DNA of 11,387 nt from Candidatus Nomurabacteria bacterium. Its GTDB lineage: Bacteria; Patescibacteriota; Minisyncoccia; Phycocordibacterales; UBA9973. Position 1 is the stretch's first letter. The number at the start of each line of letters is the position of its first letter. The DNA lies in the NCBI GenBank assembly GCA_903869875.1, contig CAIQAW010000007.1:1-11387 (forward strand), written 5' to 3'. Positions 6,142-11,387 of this stretch are shown here, in pieces. Under the pieces are notes generated by a model, which ran no database searches, was not told where the DNA came from, and worked only from the letters and a program-made list of their open reading frames with translations. Made by a program: the position numbers and the translations under genes.

Positions 6142-8139
6142 TTAGAATGTCATTAATACTGGTATAACAACAGGGCGTTTTGCTGTTTTTTGGAATAGGA
6201 ATTTAGAAACAGTTTCGCCAACAGCGTTTTTAATTGCGTCTACATTGTTTGCACCTACGCGGGCGTATTCAACTTCTACAGTCTTCTTAACCATGGTGCG
6301 CACTGTGTGGAACAGTTCTTGGTTTTCCTTGATGTAAACGAAACCTCTGGAAATAATGTCTACAGATTTTTTAAGTCTGCCACTACCGGCGTCGATAGCT
6401 GCAATAACTATAAATATACCGTCTTGAGAAAGCATACCACGGTCGCGTATAACAACGTTTTGTTCGTCGCCAACACTAAACCCGTCTACCATCATGGCAT
6501 TTGCCGGTGCTTTTTCTTTGCGTACACCTATTTTAGTGCCATTGTCAGTAATTTCGATAATACTACCGTTGTCTGGAACAACAATGTTTTCTTCTGACAT
6601 GCCCAGTTCCATAACTAGTTCCTTGTGTAGTTCTAGGTGGTAGTGGTGGCCGTGTATAGGTATAAAGAATTTTTCTTTAATTTTTCTATGTAGCCATTTT
6701 ATGTCTTCTTTGTTACCGTGGCCAGTTGCATGCACGAAATCTTCACCAGGAGTACGGAAACTGATAATTTTAACACCTTGTCTTGAAAGTCCGTCTTTCA
6801 TTGATTGAACTTGGCGTTCGTTACCAGGAACAATAGATGATGATAGAATAATTGTGTCGCCCTTCTTAATAGAAAACTTTTTGTTTGTTTTATTTGCGGC
6901 ACGTGAAAGGGCAGAGAATTCTTCGCCTTGGCCACCTGTAGAAAGTATTATAATGCGGTTTGGCGGGTAGTTGTCTACATCGTCGATTGGTATTATTGTA
7001 TCTTTTTGTATTTTTAACAAACCGGCTTGGATAAGTATTTCAATGTTTGACTTCATTGAACGGCCCTCTAGAACAACTTTTTTACCCATAGCTTCTGCTA
7101 TCTGTATAATCTTTGTTAAACGAGTCATGTGTGACGCAAATGCAGCAATAATAACGCGTCCTGTTATACGCTTTAGAATGTTTTCCAAACCTTGGTGCAC
7201 CTTAATTTCAGGTAAAGCAAAACCTTCGTTTTCAATGTTTGTCGAATCTGTCATTAATAACAATGTTTTTGCATTGTCGAATATTTTATACTCTTCTTCT
7301 TCGCGATCTGTAACTATGCCGTCGATTTGGTCAAGTTTGTAGTCACCTGGGTTTACTATCCATCCATGTGGTGTGTCGATAATAACACCCATAGAGTCAG
7401 GTATAGTATGTGTAACACCCCAGAATTTAACCTTCATGTTACCCATGGTTATAACTTCATCTTTTTCAACGTTTATAGCGTTTAGTGCTGGTAGGTGAGG
7501 GAATTCACTTTGTCTTTTCTTAAGCATCAATACAGTTAATGCACGTGAATATACAGGTGGGTTACCAATACGTGACAGTACCAAAGGCACACCACCGATG
7601 TGGTCTAAGTGTCCGTGGGTTATAATAAGTCCACGAATTTTATCTTTTCTTTCTTCTAGGTAACGTGTGTTTGGTATTACATAGTCTATACCTGGTGTGT
7701 TTTCGTTTGAAAACAACATACCTGCGTCAATAACAATAATGTCGTCACCGATTTCGATGGCTGTCATGTTTTTACCTATTTCTTCTACGCCACCTAGTGG
7801 TATTATGCGTATTACACCTGGTGCAATAGCTGGTATATTGTCGCTGGCACGTTTAACTTCACGTTCCATAGATACTGGTGGGGCTTTTGGTTTGCGTTGT
7901 GATCCAAATTTTGAATATTGGAAACTTCCAGAACGTTTTGCACTGCTGTTCTGGTTGTTATTAGTAAAACGTCGTGGAACTGCAGGTGTTGTAGCGCGGG
8001 CCAATGCGTCGCCTAACGAGTCTTTCACTGGTGCTGTACCTGTTTGTGCAGGCTTAGCTGTGCCCAGGTATGGTCGGCGTGGGTGGTTGTTTCTATTGTG
8101 TTGCGGTCTTGCTGAATTTTGTTTGTTTTGTGGTTCCAT
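6142..8139 (-). CDS. rnj: Ribonuclease J with long disordered N-terminal extension
   Basis: RNase J is a zinc-dependent metallo-beta-lactamase-fold nuclease (beta-CASP family) with endonuclease and 5'-3' exonuclease activity in mRNA decay and rRNA maturation. The 665-residue product is about 110 longer than the usual 555. Residues 1-105 are a low-complexity tail rich in Asn, Gln, Pro, Arg and Lys. The catalytic core starts at VIRIIPLGGVEEIGKN (109-124), carries the metal motif HGHLDH (175-180), the acidic DST at 298-300, and the beta-CASP histidines in HATGHGNKED (470-479) and IPIHGHHYHL (494-503), where the usual form is IPIHGEYR. A C-terminal domain follows (SRGFVYIKE). All metal-binding positions I can see are present. 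The start at 8139 is ten bases after the preceding stop with no Shine-Dalgarno sequence; a later start at Met91 would remove the tail but is less compatible with the tight operon spacing. Confidence 0.95.
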   Translation of the reverse strand: MEPQNKQNSARPQHNRNNHPRRPYLGTAKPAQTGTAPVKDSLGDALARATTPAVPRRFTNNNQNSSAKRSGSFQYSKFGSQRKPKAPPVSMEREVKRASDNIPAIAPGVIRIIPLGGVEEIGKNMTAIEIGDDIIVIDAGMLFSNENTPGIDYVIPNTRYLEERKDKIRGLIITHGHLDHIGGVPLVLSRIGNPPVYSRALTVLMLKKRQSEFPHLPALNAINVEKDEVITMGNMKVKFWGVTHTIPDSMGVIIDTPHGWIVNPGDYKLDQIDGIVTDREEEEYKIFDNAKTLLLMTDSTNIENEGFALPEIKVHQGLENILKRITGRVIIAAFASHMTRLTKIIQIAEAMGKKVVLEGRSMKSNIEILIQAGLLKIQKDTIIPIDDVDNYPPNRIIILSTGGQGEEFSALSRAANKTNKKFSIKKGDTIILSSSIVPGNERQVQSMKDGLSRQGVKIISFRTPGEDFVHATGHGNKEDIKWLHRKIKEKFFIPIHGHHYHLELHKELVMELGMSEENIVVPDNGSIIEITDNGTKIGVRKEKAPANAMMVDGFSVGDEQNVVIRDRGMLSQDGIFIVIAAIDAGSGRLKKSVDIISRGFVYIKENQELFHTVRTMVKKTVEVEYARVGANNVDAIKNAVGETVSKFLFQKTAKRPVVIPVLMTF

Positions 8140-8149
8140 AAATTTAATA

Positions 8150-10015
8150 TTAATTGTTATTTTCTATTTCTGTATTTGTTTCGGTTAATTTTTTGTCTTT
8201 GTTAAAAAATGTATAAACAGGTTGTGTAACTAAAGCCCAGTTTGAAACTGATGCAAAACGTTCTTTAGGTGAACTAATGTTTGTTGTTGCGTAGCCAGTA
8301 AGGTTTTTGTTTGTAATGTATATGTACGAAGGGCTGTATAGGAATATGGCTGGCATGTCTTTGACTAAAGTTGTAATGGTCTGGTCTACCAGTTGCGACT
8401 GTATTTCTGGATCTGTTTCTGTAAGTAATGATTCTAAGAATTTGTCGACATTTTTGTCAGCGTATTCGGTTATGTTTAGACCAGGGTCTTTGCGTTGGCT
8501 AGAATGCCAGAATGCATACATGTCGGTGGGGGTACTAACAGACTGTGCGTATAGTAGTACTTCAAAATTTCTGTTTCTGATTACGTCGTTATGTAGTGTG
8601 CTTTGGTCTATATAGTCTATAGAAACGTTTATACCTATGTCGTGTAGTTGTGTTTGTATAAGTTCGGCAACTTGGCGTAGTTCAGGTGTGTCTAATGTTG
8701 TAATTGTAAACGAAGCTTCTGTCGGTGTGCCTGCTACAGACACTGTTTTAGAAACTACTTTTTTAGTTGTTTTTTTACCAACTTTTACAGACACTGTTTC
8801 CTGGACAGTTTTACTAGTAACCTGTGGGTGTTCGTAAACACCTGAAATGTTTTTCTTCCAACCTGCGTTTTCTAGTATTGCCAACCCTTTTTCTATTTCA
8901 ATGTTTCTGTTTATTTCTAGCGGGCTAACTATAGAAGTAGGAACTGGTAAATTTGTAGCTTGTCCGTGGCCATATAGTGCGTCTTTTACTATTTGTTCGC
9001 GGTTTATTAGTAGGTCTAATGCACGTATAACATGTGGGTCAGAAAAAACACTAGACTTGTTTTTGTTTATAAAAAGTCCGAACACTCTTGTAAATGTGTT
9101 GTCGTATATTTCGTGGCTGTTTTTACTTGCTGAAACTGCTTTTGGGTTTACACCACCGGCTTGGTCTACTACACCACCAGTTAGTGCGTTTTCTAAGTCT
9201 GTTTCGTTTTCATAGAAAGACAAAACTATTTTAGAAATGTTCGGTGTTCTGTTTGGGTTTTTTGTGTTTCTGTTTAGTACTATTTCGTTTATAGCACCGT
9301 TTGTGTCCAAAGTTTTTTTAGATATTTTGTATGGTCCAGTTCCAACAGATGCAATAGTGTATGCATTGGGTTGTAGTTGTTCTGGTGCAGTGTTACCCCA
9401 AATGTGTTCGGGCACTATACCTGTAGTTGCAAGTTCTAAGAAACGTGAAAAAGGACGTTTGAGTTTAAACACAACTGTGTTTCCGTCTGGGGCAGTTACT
9501 GTTATGCCTTCCCATAGTATTTTCTTAGGGCTTTTTGTTGCTGGGTTTTGTATTGTTTGTATTGTGTAAACTACGTCTTTTGATGTAACAGCTGTTCCGT
9601 CTGAAAAACGTATTTTAGGCGCAATTGTAAATGTATAGGTAAGTTCGTCGTTAGACACAGTGTAGTTCTGGGCAATGTCAGGTGTAAAACTGCCATCGGC
9701 TTCCTTATGTATTAAACCTGAATATACCAAACTAGAAATGTCGCGGTCTGCGTCGCTAAGTGCAAACACTGGGTTTATCTGGGCAGGTTTACCTATAATA
9801 CCTTCACGTAATGTGCCACCAACGTCTGGTACAAATGTAACAAAATTGTAGTTAATGCGTAAAAGTATAGTAAAAACAGAAAGTATAAATACAGCAACTA
9901 ATGCGCCGTAACCCAACCATTGTTTTAAAGAAAAGCTTTGAACTGCTACCCGAAGTTCTTCACGTGATGCAAAAATGTTGCGGGGTTTTTTTAAGAAGCG
10001 AAGTATGTTTTCCAT
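8150..10015 (-). CDS. Membrane-anchored family 5 (peptide-type) solute-binding protein
   Basis: This 621-residue extracellular binding protein is of the OppA/DppA type. Residues 1-34 are cytoplasmic and basic, and residues 35-53 form one hydrophobic helix (ALVAVFILSVFTILLRI). There is no lipobox cysteine, so it is probably held by an uncleaved signal anchor instead of a lipid. The binding domain begins GGTLREGIIGKPAQINPVF (66-84), with IRFSDGTAVTSKDVVYT (135-151) and the GTGPYK motif (225-230) typical of the family. A Thr/Lys/Val-rich insertion at about 398-434, with repeated SKTV (401-404, 422-425), interrupts the domain, probably as an exposed loop. The C-terminal tail is acidic and Asn-rich. 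No permease or ATPase genes adjoin it, so it is an orphan here. It heads the operon with RNase J, ten bases downstream. Confidence 0.9.
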   Translation of the reverse strand: MENILRFLKKPRNIFASREELRVAVQSFSLKQWLGYGALVAVFILSVFTILLRINYNFVTFVPDVGGTLREGIIGKPAQINPVFALSDADRDISSLVYSGLIHKEADGSFTPDIAQNYTVSNDELTYTFTIAPKIRFSDGTAVTSKDVVYTIQTIQNPATKSPKKILWEGITVTAPDGNTVVFKLKRPFSRFLELATTGIVPEHIWGNTAPEQLQPNAYTIASVGTGPYKISKKTLDTNGAINEIVLNRNTKNPNRTPNISKIVLSFYENETDLENALTGGVVDQAGGVNPKAVSASKNSHEIYDNTFTRVFGLFINKNKSSVFSDPHVIRALDLLINREQIVKDALYGHGQATNLPVPTSIVSPLEINRNIEIEKGLAILENAGWKKNISGVYEHPQVTSKTVQETVSVKVGKKTTKKVVSKTVSVAGTPTEASFTITTLDTPELRQVAELIQTQLHDIGINVSIDYIDQSTLHNDVIRNRNFEVLLYAQSVSTPTDMYAFWHSSQRKDPGLNITEYADKNVDKFLESLLTETDPEIQSQLVDQTITTLVKDMPAIFLYSPSYIYITNKNLTGYATTNISSPKERFASVSNWALVTQPVYTFFNKDKKLTETNTEIENNN

Positions 10016-10033
10016 ATAATAAGAAACTAAAAG

Positions 10034-10042
10034 TTTATAACA
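10034..10042 (-). promoter_or_regulatory. Possible extended -10 promoter of the solute-binding protein operon
   Basis: On the minus strand TG-T-TATAAA (10042-10034) matches an extended -10 box and would start transcription near 10027, about 12 bases before the ATG at 10015. No clear -35 is seen and the 110-base gap is AT-rich throughout, so chance matches are likely. The genes may also be reached by read-through from secG, as no terminator is visible between them. Confidence 0.4.
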
Positions 10043-10125
10043 TAATAGTTAGAATGATTAATGTACAGGTAAAAATACCCATATATGAGAAGAGTATAAG
10101 CAATTTAACTTAAAACCAACGCGCT

Positions 10126-10362
10126 TTATTTCGGAAATACAAGTGTAAGTATAGTACTAACAACGAAAATAATAGCAACAACCATTGTTGTTACAAATAG
10201 TACTTTTTCAAATCCGCGACGTGTGGTGTGGATTGAACTTGCTTCGCCACCACCAAAAGCACTACCAGCACTGGCGCCAGTTTGTTGGAGTAGGATAGAA
10301 AGTATAAGGATACAAGAAGTCGTTATCTGGATCCACGGTAAGAGAGATTGCATAATTCCCAT
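10126..10362 (-). CDS. secG: Preprotein translocase subunit SecG
   Basis: SecG is the small accessory subunit of the SecYEG channel that aids protein export through the cytoplasmic membrane. The 78-residue product starts MGIMQSLLPWIQ and has two hydrophobic helices (about residues 7-24 and 53-75). The conserved cytoplasmic loop between them reads SILLQQTGASAGSAFGGGEA, matching the family's LLQ...G.G..AFGGG motif, then TRRGFEKVLF before helix 2. The frame stays open upstream to a TTG at 10398, but that triplet is the start of a plausible -35 box. The ATG at 10362 lies seven bases after an extended -10, and 78 residues is the normal family length, so I prefer 10362. The neighbouring solute-binding protein is itself an exported protein, though that link is only contextual. 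Confidence 0.93.
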   Translation of the reverse strand: MGIMQSLLPWIQITTSCILILSILLQQTGASAGSAFGGGEASSIHTTRRGFEKVLFVTTMVVAIIFVVSTILTLVFPK

Positions 10363-10369
10363 ACCAACT

Positions 10370-10398
10370 ATAGTAGCATATGGGGCCAATATGTGCAA
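10370..10398 (-). promoter_or_regulatory. Promoter of secG, predicted leaderless
   Basis: On the minus strand TTGCAC (10398-10393), a 17-base spacer ending in TGC, and TACTAT (10375-10370) form an extended -10 promoter. It places the start point at or one base before the ATG at 10362. A second TATAAT on the same strand at 10416-10411 could drive a longer transcript. Confidence 0.6.
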
Positions 10399-10429
10399 AC
10401 TTACTAATACATTATATATGTGTTTATAA

Positions 10430-10496
10430 ATGTGGATAACATTTAAAATAAGTCTTATTTATAAGGAGTAACATTTCTTTGTGGGGGTAGTGCCTG
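10430..10496. other. Divergent intergenic region between secG and the secreted-protein gene
   Basis: This AT-rich stretch contains short palindromes such as CTTAT-TT-ATAAG (10454-10465) and an isolated AAGGAG (10463-10468). The latter looks like a Shine-Dalgarno sequence but has no start codon leading to a frame of useful length. From 10484, GGGGTAG can pair with CTGCCCC (10494-10500), an alternative hairpin that would compete with the larger palindrome starting at 10497. No gene is seen. Confidence 0.5.
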
Positions 10497-10532
10497 CCCC
10501 GTAGTAAACTTGTGCCAAGTTTCACTACGGGG
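10497..10532. repeat. 16-bp palindrome occupying a promoter
   Basis: CCCCGTAGTAAACTTG (10497-10512) pairs with CAAGTTT plus ACTACGGGG (10516-10532) with a single bulged C at 10523 and a three-base loop TGC. It directly abuts the TATAAT at 10533, and its loop region contains the -35 hexamer. Its GC-rich ends contrast with the flanking AT-rich DNA. It could be an operator, a dispersed repeat, or both. Confidence 0.75.
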
Positions 10533-10538
10533 TATAAT
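10510..10538 (+). promoter_or_regulatory. Promoter of the small secreted protein gene, predicted leaderless
   Basis: TTGTGC (10510-10515) and consensus TATAAT (10533-10538) are 17 bases apart. The ATG at 10545 follows the -10 box by six bases, so transcription should begin at the start codon. The -35 box lies in the loop region of the palindrome at 10497-10532. The frame could formally start at GTG 10512, but that is inside the -35 box. Confidence 0.7.
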
Positions 10539-10544
10539 ATATGT

Positions 10545-10877
10545 ATGAGTCGGAAGATGATAAAAAACGCCAGCTACTATTCGATAACACTGTGTTTGAC
10601 AGTGATGTTGTTGTGCTCGGGTGCATTTGCTGCCCAGGCGCGTGTTGTGCGTGAAGTATCTAATACCAACGAATCTACCATGGCAGTTGGTGGTACATGT
10701 TCTACCAGTACCGTTATAACCAACGCTGACCGTAACACCATTTCTGCATTATTAGTAGGTACCACCATAACCCAACCAATACCTAGTACCGAAACCGTAA
10801 TATGTTCTGGAACCACACCACTACTATCTGTTGCATCTAGTTCCGAACGTACGCGCGCACCCCCTGTTAATGCCTAA
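10545..10877 (+). CDS. Small secreted protein, function unknown
   Basis: This 110-residue product has a classic signal peptide: a basic start (MSRKMIKNAS), a hydrophobic core (ITLCLTVMLLCSGAFA) and a likely cleavage site after AFA, leaving a mature part of about 80 residues. The mature part is rich in Thr, Ser and Val, with two cysteines (in GGTCSTST and VICSGTT) that could form one disulfide bond outside the cell, and a short Pro-rich end. No catalytic motif or transmembrane segment is seen after the signal. I do not recognise the family. ATG 10545 is chosen because a promoter with ideal spacing ends six bases upstream. The gene stands alone between secG (divergent) and a terminator 107 bases downstream, so it is probably a monocistronic surface or secreted factor under its own control. 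Confidence 0.7.
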   Translation: MSRKMIKNASYYSITLCLTVMLLCSGAFAAQARVVREVSNTNESTMAVGGTCSTSTVITNADRNTISALLVGTTITQPIPSTETVICSGTTPLLSVASSSERTRAPPVNA

Positions 10878-10904
10878 AGGGCATACATACAAAATAGCGT
10901 CGGC

Positions 10905-11007
10905 TATAATCCGACTGGTGGCGGCCTAAAGTAGTATTATGAGTGCTACTATAGACAAATCTACTCTTAAAAAATATATTTTAAAAAACTCTTCAAGCTC
11001 CACTTGA
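10905..11007 (+). other. Long 3' region with possible small RNA or 22-codon ORF
   Basis: Between the secreted-protein stop and its terminator is a TATAAT (10905-10910) held in the loop of a 5-bp hairpin (GTCGG/CCGAC). Beyond it is an ATG at 10939 opening a 22-codon frame (MSATIDKSTLKKYILKNSSS and so on) that ends with TGA at 11005 inside the terminator stem. The ATG lies in a second small hairpin (AGTAG 10930-10934 with CTACT 10946-10950). No good -35 or ribosome site is present. It could be a short non-coding transcript of about 100 bases, or merely the 3' untranslated region. Confidence 0.25.
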
Positions 11008-11016
11008 AGAGTTTTT
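10984..11016. terminator. Bidirectional intrinsic terminator
   Basis: AAAAACTCTTCAAG (10984-10997) and CTTGAAGAGTTTTT (11003-11016) pair perfectly over 14 bp around the loop CTCCA. T-rich tails follow on both strands, so it can end the secreted-protein transcript from the left and the DUF559 transcript from the right. Confidence 0.9.
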
Positions 11017-11040
11017 GCTTTTATTAGTAGTTTAATAAAA

Positions 11041-11084
11041 CCTCACCCCCGACCCCTCTCCAACGGTCTTAGAGAGGGGAGGAG
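11041..11084. repeat. GC-rich intergenic hairpin repeat beside the DUF559 gene
   Basis: CCTCACCCCCGA is followed by CCCCTCTC (11053-11060), which pairs with GAGAGGGG (11072-11079) around an 11-base loop, and then AGGAG. The GC-rich block stands out in AT-rich DNA and ends five bases before the DUF559 stop codon. It resembles dispersed CCCCTCTCC-type repeats found in many bacterial genomes (recalled, not searched). Confidence 0.6.
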
Positions 11085-11089
11085 CTACA

Positions 11090-11387
11090 TTACACAACAA
11101 TATTAGATATTGTTTTAATAATTTTTTCTAAAACCTCACTTATGTTATTCTCGACTTCGCTATTCCAAAATCTCAATATTTTTATACCTTCGTGTTCTAA
11201 ATCTTTTGTGCGTAATGCATCATATTCTTTACCTCTTGAATTAAGGTGTGGAGATCCGTCTAGTTCAATTGCCAGTTTTAACTTTGTACAATAAAAATCA
11301 ACTACAAAATTACCAATTGGGTGCTGTCTGCGAAATTTAAATCCCATTTCTTCATCCCGTAAATGTTGCCATAGTATTTTTTCTTGA
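11090..11387 (-). CDS. DUF559 endonuclease-like protein, 5' end outside window
   Basis: The frame is open to the right edge of the window, so the N-terminus is missing; 98 residues are visible. They begin QEKILWQHLRDEEMGFKF and continue RRQHPIGNFVVDFYC, then LAIELDGSPH, YDALRTKDLEHEGIKIL and RFWNSEVENN. This is the DUF559 pattern, related to very-short-patch-repair endonucleases and the PD-(D/E)XK fold. The acidic residues of VVDFYC and IELDG and the following His are the presumed metal-binding site and are intact. The family has no firmly established general role that I can name; its members are often solitary and scattered. Only about 20-25 residues should be missing for a stand-alone member. 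The internal ATG at 11347 is not the start, because the conserved LWQHLR segment lies upstream of it. A GC-rich repeat and a terminator lie downstream. Confidence 0.88.
   Translation of the reverse strand, partial: QEKILWQHLRDEEMGFKFRRQHPIGNFVVDFYCTKLKLAIELDGSPHLNSRGKEYDALRTKDLEHEGIKILRFWNSEVENNISEVLEKIIKTISNIVV

Noticed and set aside
10363..10398. TTG start at 10398 for SecG
   Set aside because: TTG is the beginning of a -35 hexamer, and the extra 12 residues are not typical of SecG.
6142..10398. A new defence or secretion island in the minus-strand cluster
   Set aside because: secG, RNase J, solute-binding protein, transporter and pseudouridine synthase are ordinary housekeeping or transport families. 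The order is notable, but no defence-type gene is among them.
10463..10490. AAGGAG followed by a possible leader peptide
   Set aside because: The only nearby frame uses ATT and is five codons long before TAG, with no promoter in front. The match is probably chance.
10512..10544. GTG start at 10512 for the secreted protein
   Set aside because: GTG 10512 lies within the -35 box and palindrome. Starting at 10545 gives a clean signal peptide six bases after TATAAT.
1..11387. Recoded TGA (as in Gracilibacteria and Absconditabacteria)
   Set aside because: No gene here uses TGA as its stop, but none needs in-frame TGA either, and glycine is coded by GGN throughout. The standard code fits.

Overview
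The window looks like chromosomal DNA from a member of the Candidate Phyla Radiation, most likely Parcubacteria/Nomurabacteria-like (Patescibacteria). This placement is inferred from composition and style. The DNA is AT-rich, isoleucine is mostly coded by ATA, Shine-Dalgarno sequences are almost absent, several genes look leaderless, genes are tightly packed, short GC-rich palindromes sit inside housekeeping genes, and a peptide-binding protein stands without its transporter. The standard code applies: all eleven protein genes end in TAA (nine) or TAG (two), and none needs a recoded TGA.

Left part (1-3981, mostly + strand). The 3' part of pyrG (CTP synthase) is followed after one base by a small tryptophan-rich two-helix membrane protein and a strong hairpin terminator. 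Then come a tRNA-Gln(CTG) on the minus strand and, divergently, a TetA-like major facilitator transporter. The two promoters of this divergent pair share one -35 hexamer. A TMEM175-family potassium channel gene follows with its own extended -10 promoter six bases from its ATG, and then a terminator with a GCAA tetraloop.

Middle part (4051-10398, minus strand). In transcription order: secG from its own apparently leaderless promoter; then, 110 bases on, a tight four-gene run of a membrane-anchored family 5 solute-binding protein, RNase J, a second major facilitator protein and an RluF/RluB-type pseudouridine synthase. These genes are 10 and 2 bases apart, and the last two overlap by 17. The cluster mixes envelope and secretion functions with RNA metabolism.

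Right part (10430-11387). A small secreted protein of unknown function is read from a promoter whose -35 to -10 spacer lies in a 16-bp palindrome. A bidirectional terminator and a GC-rich intergenic repeat follow, then the 3' part of a DUF559 (Vsr/PD-(D/E)XK-like) endonuclease gene entering from the right edge.

The most notable feature is the number of short palindromic repeats of several families. Three 27-bp units (coding PARxxxxGG) lie in frame in pyrG. A perfect 20-bp-arm palindrome lies in frame in the pseudouridine synthase gene and codes nearly the same peptide in either orientation. Intergenic copies of other families sit at a promoter, next to the synthase stop codon and next to the DUF559 gene.
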